A stretch of 64,000 nucleotides of DNA from JBMYRH01 sp049602155. GTDB taxonomy: Bacteria > Myxococcota_A > UBA9042 > PHBI01 > JBMYRH01. The position numbers and the translations under genes are program-made. This document shows, piece after piece, positions 58,856-64,000 of the stretch. Below the pieces are notes generated by a model, which was given only the letters and a program-made list of their open reading frames with translations, ran no database searches and was not told where the DNA came from. Positions within the stretch are counted from its first letter, which is position 1. Every line of letters begins with the position of its first letter. The stretch spans positions 310,001-374,000 of the forward strand of contig JBMYRH010000002.1 in the NCBI GenBank assembly GCA_049602155.1, written 5' to 3'.

Positions 58856-61209
58856 GGTCGGCCCACGCGGCGCGGATCTGTGTGCTCTCGTTGGCTCTCT
58901 TGATGGTCACGACAGAGGTCGGGGCTGAGGCGCCTTTTGACGCGATGGCGCTGCCGCAGGAGCAGGTGCTCGCTTCACTCGATGCGCACCCCTCCGACCC
59001 GGTCCTGCTCGCCCGAGCTGCGCGCGAGGCGCGCCGTGAGGGGCGCTTGGTCGACGCGGCGTGGTTCATGGACCTCGCTGTTCAGTTGCCAGGGGACAGC
59101 GCGCTCGTGGCTGAGGAAGCGTACGCCCTGGGCTGGGACCTCGGTGATAGGCCCGTGAGCGCGTCCTCACCGGCCCCGTTGGCGCCCGCGTGGCCTTGGT
59201 GGCTGGCAGCCAGCTTGCTCTTGGTCTGCTTGGGCGCGACGGCGTGGCGCGTGGGTGACACCCTTGGCTTGAGCGCGCTCTTCGTCGGCGCCGTCGCAGC
59301 GGCGCTCATCATGCCCCCGACGGAGGTCTCACGGCCTTCGCTGCCCGCCGCGTTGATGGCGGTGGGTGACGGCGTGCCGTGCGAGACCCAACCCATGACG
59401 TGGCGCGGCGGCCGCCTCTACCTCGCGGCGCGTTGCGCCGGCACAGATCGACAGCTGATGGTGACCCGGACGGTGCCTGGAGAGCCCGCGATCGCTCACT
59501 CACTGCGCCACTCTGTCGGCTACTTGGGGCAGGGGGGCAGCCCGGAGGTCCAGGTCCTGGTGAACCACGTGGCGATGACCATGGCCTCGGCTGAGGCACA
59601 GGGCTACACGATCCCCTCGGCGGTGACGTCGCCTCCGTCCCGCCTCGACCGCTGGCAAGGGGCCGATCCCGACACCCGGGCGACGCTGCGGATCGCTGCC
59701 GGCCTCGTCGCCGCGACCCTCTGGATTGTCCTGACGCTCTTGGGGCAGCTGCTCAGTCATGTGCGGCGCCACGGGGTGCCGGCGTCGTTGCGTGTCCCGT
59801 TGGCGCTCGGGCTCCTCGGCGTGCTCGCCGTCCCGGCGACGATGCGCATGGTCTACGGGGGATACGACCTCACGGCCCACCTCATCGATGGTGTGATCCC
59901 GCGCTATGGGGCCGGCGCCCTCTGGTTCTATGGCCTCCCGCAGTGGCTCATCAGCGGCGACCATGCCTGGGTGCAGCTCCTCAATCGCCTCTACGGCGTG
60001 GGGTGCTTGGTCGGGGTGATCACCCTGACGGGGCGCTGGTTCCCTGTGGAGGGGGCCCGGCGCGCGGCCGCCTGGCTCGTCGCGACCTTGCCGATCTTCT
60101 TCGCTGCGTTCAGCTGCGAGAGCATCCACGCGGGGCCAACCTTGGGGATCTTGGTCAGCCTGTGGTTGCTGAGCGAGGAGGAGGTGCGACACCCCGTCGC
60201 GGCGGCTCTACCCTGGCTCGCTGCCGCGGTTACCCGCCCCGAGATGGCCGTCATGGCGGCCCTGGCTCCTGGCCTTATCTGGGCGCTGCGGGGCCGCGGC
60301 TCCATGGCGCGGCCTGCGACGGTCGGCCCTGTCCTGCTGGGCGCGGGGGCCATGCTCGCCGCGATCGCCTGGGACACCCTCCAGACCACCGAGGCGATGG
60401 TCAGCCAGTCCGCCGTGTCCCTCGGGCCCGACCTCGTGGGCAAGGCCATCAGCGCGGGCCTCTTCCAGAGCATCTTGGCCGCGCCTCAGGTCACCCCGAC
60501 GTTGGTCCTGGGGCTCGTCGTAGCGGCCGTCGCCGTCCCTGCGTTGCGATCAACTTCAGCGCCTATCCTCGCCTTCGCGGTGCTCTGGATGGCGCTCACC
60601 GGGGTCGATCATGCGCCTGTGAGCTTGCCGCGCATCCAGCTGACCCCGTTGCTCCTCTGCGTGCCGCTCGCGGCCGCGGTCGTCCCCGAGCTCTCGCGGG
60701 CCTCCAAGGGCCTCCGCGTTGCGCTCGCGCTCCTCTACCTTGTCGGCGTGGCGTACAGCGCGACGTCCCTCTGGGCGCCGACCAACGAAGATCACGAAGA
60801 GCGGCTTTGGCGCGAAGCGGCTGAGGTGCTCCCGGCCGGTCCACTCTGTGTCGCGACGATGGGCTACGGCGATAAGCCCGCTGCCGGGCTGAGCCCGCGT
60901 CATCACCCCAGCTATTTGCTCGCCGGGCCAGGGCGGGTGGTGCGCCACTTGGGGGCCCTAGACACGCTCGTGACGACCTGCGAGGGGCCGGTCTATGCGC
61001 TCCTCGGGACGCGGTGCCACGTGGCGATGCGTCAGCCAGGAGAGCCGCGCCCAGGGGCGCAGGGCTTGCCGATCTGCCAGGAGGTGAGGGCCACGCGCAG
61101 CTTAGAGCCGCTCATCGAGAGAGACGTCGTCAATCACGGTGACTTGGCGTACCCGATGTACCCAGGCTCCGCGACCCTCCCGCTTGGACTCTACCGGGTG
61201 GTCAAGTAG
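58852..61209 (+). CDS. Polytopic GT-C-like membrane protein (duplication unit 1, gene B)
   Basis: A 785-aa inner-membrane protein. After a signal-like first helix there is a short TPR-like segment (LLARAAREARREGRLVDAAWFMDLA). Two membrane helices, a periplasmic beta region (about 175-275), and then about ten membrane segments follow. The layout, with a large first loop and a C-terminal soluble region holding Cys (TTCEGPVYALLGTRCHVA), resembles GT-C glycosyltransferases or dolichyl-phosphate-mannose-type enzymes, but no DD/ED loop motif can be assigned firmly. The N-terminal half is paralogous to the partial gene at 63124. The start overlaps the TPR gene stop. A role in surface glycan or protein modification is inference. 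Confidence 0.75.
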   Translation: MRSAHAARICVLSLALLMVTTEVGAEAPFDAMALPQEQVLASLDAHPSDPVLLARAAREARREGRLVDAAWFMDLAVQLPGDSALVAEEAYALGWDLGDRPVSASSPAPLAPAWPWWLAASLLLVCLGATAWRVGDTLGLSALFVGAVAAALIMPPTEVSRPSLPAALMAVGDGVPCETQPMTWRGGRLYLAARCAGTDRQLMVTRTVPGEPAIAHSLRHSVGYLGQGGSPEVQVLVNHVAMTMASAEAQGYTIPSAVTSPPSRLDRWQGADPDTRATLRIAAGLVAATLWIVLTLLGQLLSHVRRHGVPASLRVPLALGLLGVLAVPATMRMVYGGYDLTAHLIDGVIPRYGAGALWFYGLPQWLISGDHAWVQLLNRLYGVGCLVGVITLTGRWFPVEGARRAAAWLVATLPIFFAAFSCESIHAGPTLGILVSLWLLSEEEVRHPVAAALPWLAAAVTRPEMAVMAALAPGLIWALRGRGSMARPATVGPVLLGAGAMLAAIAWDTLQTTEAMVSQSAVSLGPDLVGKAISAGLFQSILAAPQVTPTLVLGLVVAAVAVPALRSTSAPILAFAVLWMALTGVDHAPVSLPRIQLTPLLLCVPLAAAVVPELSRASKGLRVALALLYLVGVAYSATSLWAPTNEDHEERLWREAAEVLPAGPLCVATMGYGDKPAAGLSPRHHPSYLLAGPGRVVRHLGALDTLVTTCEGPVYALLGTRCHVAMRQPGEPRPGAQGLPICQEVRATRSLEPLIERDVVNHGDLAYPMYPGSATLPLGLYRVVK

Positions 61210-61325
61210 GTCCCTCGGTGGCGCTCTGTGGGGTGTGGCGTGCGTCGCTCAGCGCGAGGAGGTCTGCATGGCAGGGTGAGACGACGTCCGCGGCCGAGTG
61301 AGAGGAGGATTCGGGAGGTTCTGGG

Positions 61326-61391
61326 CTCTGGAGCCGACCTCTGCGGTGTGGCGCTCTGCTCTGGAGCCGACCGCTGCGGTGTGGCGCTCTG
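61326..61391 (+). repeat. Tandem 33-bp repeat (two copies, one mismatch)
   Basis: Copies 61326-61358 and 61359-61391 are identical except for one base (T/G at the 15th position). They lie 39 nt before the GTG start of the second TPR gene, in the gap between the duplicated units. The unit length is a multiple of three and an open frame runs through it (ALEPTSAVWRS/ALEPTAAVWRS), but no export signal would result from starting there, so it is treated as leader sequence. Confidence 0.85.
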
Positions 61392-61429
61392 AGTTGACCG
61401 TGTACTGGCCCCTCTGCGAGAGTGGGCGG

Positions 61430-63127
61430 GTGAATGCTACCGCTGCACCTCCAGGCTTGTCTCGCTTCCTCCTAGGCGCCTCGCTCTGCGTGCTGCTCTT
61501 CGGGGCCCCGGGGGTCGACGCGAAGACGCCTGAGTGGGTGATCACGGCCGAGCGCGAGGCGCTCTTGCGTGATGCCTTGGGGGCTGACGCGCCGCTCGCT
61601 GGGGTGGTGCTGAAGGCCGCGGCCATCGAGAAGGCGCAGGTCGTCTTGAGCTACGGGGCAGCGGGGGTCGAGGCCCCTCAGGCGACGGTCACCTTGGTGC
61701 ACCCGAGCGCGGCGACGGAGGCGGCGACTCGCCTCACACATTTGGCCATTGAGCCGACCCCAGGGCCCGCACCAGCGGCCTTGGTCGAGGCGTTGGCGAA
61801 GCGGCTCGAGGCTGCCCAGGGGCTCGACGCGCTGTGGACACTGCTCGAGGCGCCGCCCGAGGAGCCCGCGAAGCCCGAGGAGCCCAAGGGTGACAAGGCA
61901 CCTGACCCGAAGGCCGCCGCGGTGGAGGCGCTCCGCATGACCTATGCGCGGGGTGATGAGGTGAGCGCGAAGGCGCTCGCGGCGGAGCTGAACACGATCA
62001 CGGTCGCCGATCCGAACCTGCGCCTTAAGGCGGTCATCGTCCTGGCCAAGCTGGGCCTGAAAGACGAGCTGCTCGCGGTCTCCAAGACCTTCACGGGCAC
62101 GTGGGAGAACGTCGGGCGCGCGCTCCGCGGTGAGCTGAGTGACCCGGGGGTCTTGCTTCAGGAGTCGGACGCCAAAGCGGCCTGTGAGCGGGCCGACTTG
62201 GCCGAGGCGCTCATCGCAGGTGGGCACGCCAAGACCGCCGAGGCGCTCTACGGCGCCATCCTCGCGGTGAACCCTTCGTGTCATCCCGCGGGGATCGGCT
62301 TGGCACTTCAGCACCTCGCCAACGACGCACCGCAGGCCGCGATCGACCTCTTGCTCCCGTGGCATGAGCGCGACCAACAGGATGAGCAGATCAACACGGC
62401 GCTCTCAAGCGCCTATCGTCACTTGGGGGACCTCGACAGCGCGATTCGACACTTCCACTTCACGGCTGATAAGCGCGCCCAAGACCCTCAAGCGCGCTTC
62501 TTGGGCTTGCTCAACGCGCTCTACCTCAAGGCGAACAATGAAGCGTACTGGGCAGAGCATTGGCGTGAGGTGCTGAAGACCCGGCCGGACCACTACGTCG
62601 GGCGCTTCTTGCTCGGCGCTTGTTTGCACTACCTGGACGAATTCGAGGAGTCCAACGTGCACCTAGATCAGCTCGTCGGGCTACTCGATCACGAGCCGCG
62701 ACTCTACGTCTACCGAGCGATGAATCGCTTTAATTTGGGGCAGGTGAAGGAGGCCCGGGCGTTGCTGGATGAGGCCGCCAAGCTGCCGGCGGTGGACCCC
62801 GACGTCTACTACTGCATCGGCGAGGTCTCGCGGGACACCGAGCGAGACGTCGCCATCGAGAACCTCGGCCGCTACCTGACGCTCACCGCGCGGAGCTTCT
62901 ACAGCAACCCCAGTAAGCACGCGCGAGTGACGACGATGCGCGACAATTTGGTGGCCTGTGACCGCGACGGTATCGCCGTCTGCGAGGGCCCGTGGGAGCA
63001 CCCGCGCCCTGTGTTGACCCGCGCCCTGTGGCGGAACAAAGCGCTAATGGACTGGACGGTCCTGTTCCTCGCCTTGGGGCTCATCGCCCTCATCGTTCGC
63101 CTCGTCAGACGGAAGAGACGGGCATGA
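61430..63127 (+). CDS. Exported TPR protein with C-terminal membrane anchor (duplication unit 2, gene A)
   Basis: A 565-aa paralogue of the gene at 57113 with the same layout: signal peptide (MNATAAPPGLSRFLLGASL, ending VDA-K), N-terminal beta domain, a Pro/Glu/Lys linker (PPEEPAKPEEPKGDKAPD), TPR-like repeats, and a final helix (WTVLFLALGLIALIVRLV) with basic tail. GTG 61430 is chosen because the signal peptide follows at once; the open frame extends upstream to 61298 through the 33-bp repeats but without a signal. Shared stretches such as EESNVHL and DHEPRLYVY are near-identical to copy 1, while the N-terminal third has diverged. The stop overlaps the next start (ATGA). Confidence 0.8.
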   Translation: MNATAAPPGLSRFLLGASLCVLLFGAPGVDAKTPEWVITAEREALLRDALGADAPLAGVVLKAAAIEKAQVVLSYGAAGVEAPQATVTLVHPSAATEAATRLTHLAIEPTPGPAPAALVEALAKRLEAAQGLDALWTLLEAPPEEPAKPEEPKGDKAPDPKAAAVEALRMTYARGDEVSAKALAAELNTITVADPNLRLKAVIVLAKLGLKDELLAVSKTFTGTWENVGRALRGELSDPGVLLQESDAKAACERADLAEALIAGGHAKTAEALYGAILAVNPSCHPAGIGLALQHLANDAPQAAIDLLLPWHERDQQDEQINTALSSAYRHLGDLDSAIRHFHFTADKRAQDPQARFLGLLNALYLKANNEAYWAEHWREVLKTRPDHYVGRFLLGACLHYLDEFEESNVHLDQLVGLLDHEPRLYVYRAMNRFNLGQVKEARALLDEAAKLPAVDPDVYYCIGEVSRDTERDVAIENLGRYLTLTARSFYSNPSKHARVTTMRDNLVACDRDGIAVCEGPWEHPRPVLTRALWRNKALMDWTVLFLALGLIALIVRLVRRKRRA

Positions 63128-64000
63128 ACCGCGCCTTGGCGCTCCTCGTGATGGCGCAGACCGCGTGCGTGTTCGTGCCCACAGCAGCTGCGCGCTCGGA
63201 CGCCTCGGGGGTCCAGTCCCCGGACTCGCAGGCCCTGGGCGTGGCGGCGCGAGAGGCGCGCCGGGACGGGCGGCTCTTCACCGCGGCGTGGGCGACTGAG
63301 CGCGCTCTCAGGCTCAGCCCCGTAGCGCCAATCGCGACGCATGAGGCGGCTCGCTTGGGCTGGGAGGTCACTGCGCCGGCCGGGGAGGGCGCGCTCCCCT
63401 CACCTTGGCCATGGTGGCTCGTGGGGTTGAGCGCATGGCTGGCGTTGCTGGCCGCTGCATGGGCCTTGCGAGATCGCCTCGGCCTCCTGGCGCTCGCAGT
63501 CGCTGCGATCGCCTCAGCCGTCGCGCTGCCGAGCGCAGAGGTCGCGCCCCCGACGCTGCCCGAGGTGTTGGTTCAACCCTTCGACGTGGCGCTGTGTCCG
63601 ACCCAGAGCGTCTACTGGGAGGGTGGCCGCCTCGTCATTGAGGCGACCTGTCAGGGGCGCGCGGCGCGGTGGACGGTCATTGGCGAGCTGAGCAGCGGGC
63701 AATACGCCGCCCAGACAGCGCACCACACCCTCGGTGGAGGCTCCACGTTGGACGCCCCCGAGCTGGGCCTCGCGCTCCAAACTCAACTGGTCACGGCTCT
63801 GCAGAGCGCCGAAGAGTCGGGATACCGCGTGCCCGTTGAGGAGTCTTGGGTGATGCCTCGAACGCGCCTGTGGAGAGGCGCCGACCCGGCGCAGCGCGCT
63901 CAGCTACAGGTCGCTGCAGGGGTCGTCGCAGGGGCCCTCGTCGTCATCCTCTTTGGGCTCTGGACCCTCGCGACCTCTTTGTTGAGGGCCTCTAGGACGC
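63124..64000 (+). CDS. Polytopic GT-C-like membrane protein (duplication unit 2, gene B; partial)
   Basis: An open frame from ATG 63124 (overlapping the TPR gene stop) runs without a stop to the window's right edge, 292 codons. It starts with a signal-like helix, then GVAAREARRDGRLFTAAWA and a conserved Leu-Gly-Trp, two hydrophobic segments from about residue 100, a beta region with the motif YWEGGRLVIEATC, and a further helix (VAAGVVAGALVVILFGLW). This aligns in order with the first third of the gene at 58852 (WRGGRLYLAARC; LRIAAGLVAATLWIV). It completes the second copy of the two-gene unit. The C-terminal part lies outside the window. Confidence 0.8.
   Translation, partial: MNRALALLVMAQTACVFVPTAAARSDASGVQSPDSQALGVAAREARRDGRLFTAAWATERALRLSPVAPIATHEAARLGWEVTAPAGEGALPSPWPWWLVGLSAWLALLAAAWALRDRLGLLALAVAAIASAVALPSAEVAPPTLPEVLVQPFDVALCPTQSVYWEGGRLVIEATCQGRAARWTVIGELSSGQYAAQTAHHTLGGGSTLDAPELGLALQTQLVTALQSAEESGYRVPVEESWVMPRTRLWRGADPAQRAQLQVAAGVVAGALVVILFGLWTLATSLLRASRT

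Noticed and set aside
61249..61626. Antisense frame reading the 33-bp repeats as AERHTAEVGSRA units
   Set aside because: It overlaps the signal peptide of the TPR gene on the other strand and has no start signal; the repeat structure alone creates the protein-like look.
1..64000. Search for tRNA, rRNA, transposase, integrase or phage genes
   Set aside because: None was recognised on either strand; small structured RNAs cannot be excluded without covariance-model searches.

Overview
The window is high-GC, gene-dense bacterial chromosome, and the gene content points to a Myxococcota-type bacterium, possibly Bradymonadia-like (inference; no marker gene is present). The evidence is a MYXO-CTERM-like sorting tail (26482-27861), Hanks-type Ser/Thr kinases with polytopic C-termini, and many lipoproteins with long Asp/Thr/Glu linkers and Cys-rich repeats (MopE-like, DUF4215-like, TSP3-like). 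Two sigma-54-type promoters are also present. No rRNA, tRNA, CRISPR array, transposase or phage gene was seen.

Layout. 1-8.3 kb: an M14 carboxypeptidase, an LIC_10091-like protein, and a sigma-54-driven pair (NodB deacetylase plus SUMF1-fold lipoprotein), then a second sigma-54 promoter before a putative clan CD peptidase lipoprotein. 8.3-21.5 kb: DUF885 lipoprotein, vWA protein, Ser/Thr kinase with a cyclic-nucleotide-binding neighbour, MATE exporter, ASH/vWA lipoprotein, an outer-membrane barrel with a small His/Met/Cys-rich lipoprotein, and a giant Cys-repeat lipoprotein. 21.9-29.6 kb: a STAND ATPase/TPR/winged-helix regulator divergent from a second kinase with DWD in place of DFG, a MYXO-CTERM phospholipase C-like protein, an AidB-like acyl-CoA dehydrogenase; then ArfB.

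30.18-40.76 kb is the most unusual region. It is an unbroken run of eight same-strand genes in which every start overlaps the previous stop. They encode a B12-binding radical SAM enzyme, a homocitrate/isopropylmalate synthase-like enzyme, aconitase-type large and small subunits, an FAD oxidoreductase, a LuxE-like acyl-protein synthetase, a LuxC-like acyl reductase and a hybrid histidine kinase. It looks like a biosynthetic operon joining 2-oxoacid chain elongation, radical chemistry and acyl-to-aldehyde reduction, with no luciferase. I know of no described pathway with this combination.

40.8-56.5 kb: a secreted protein, an OPT transporter and a lipoprotein island. The island holds two paralogous beta-propeller lipoproteins with equal-length linkers, a P-domain protein, a 1509-aa MopE-like lipoprotein coupled to a PEGA protein, and a PEBP lipoprotein. 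57.1-64.0 kb: a tandem duplication of a two-gene unit (TPR protein with C-terminal anchor plus GT-C-like polytopic protein); the second copy runs off the window.

At nine SD-poor genes a TANNNT-like hexamer lies 6-8 nt before the start codon, which suggests leaderless transcription is common here. All of this comes from reading the sequence; no homology search was run.
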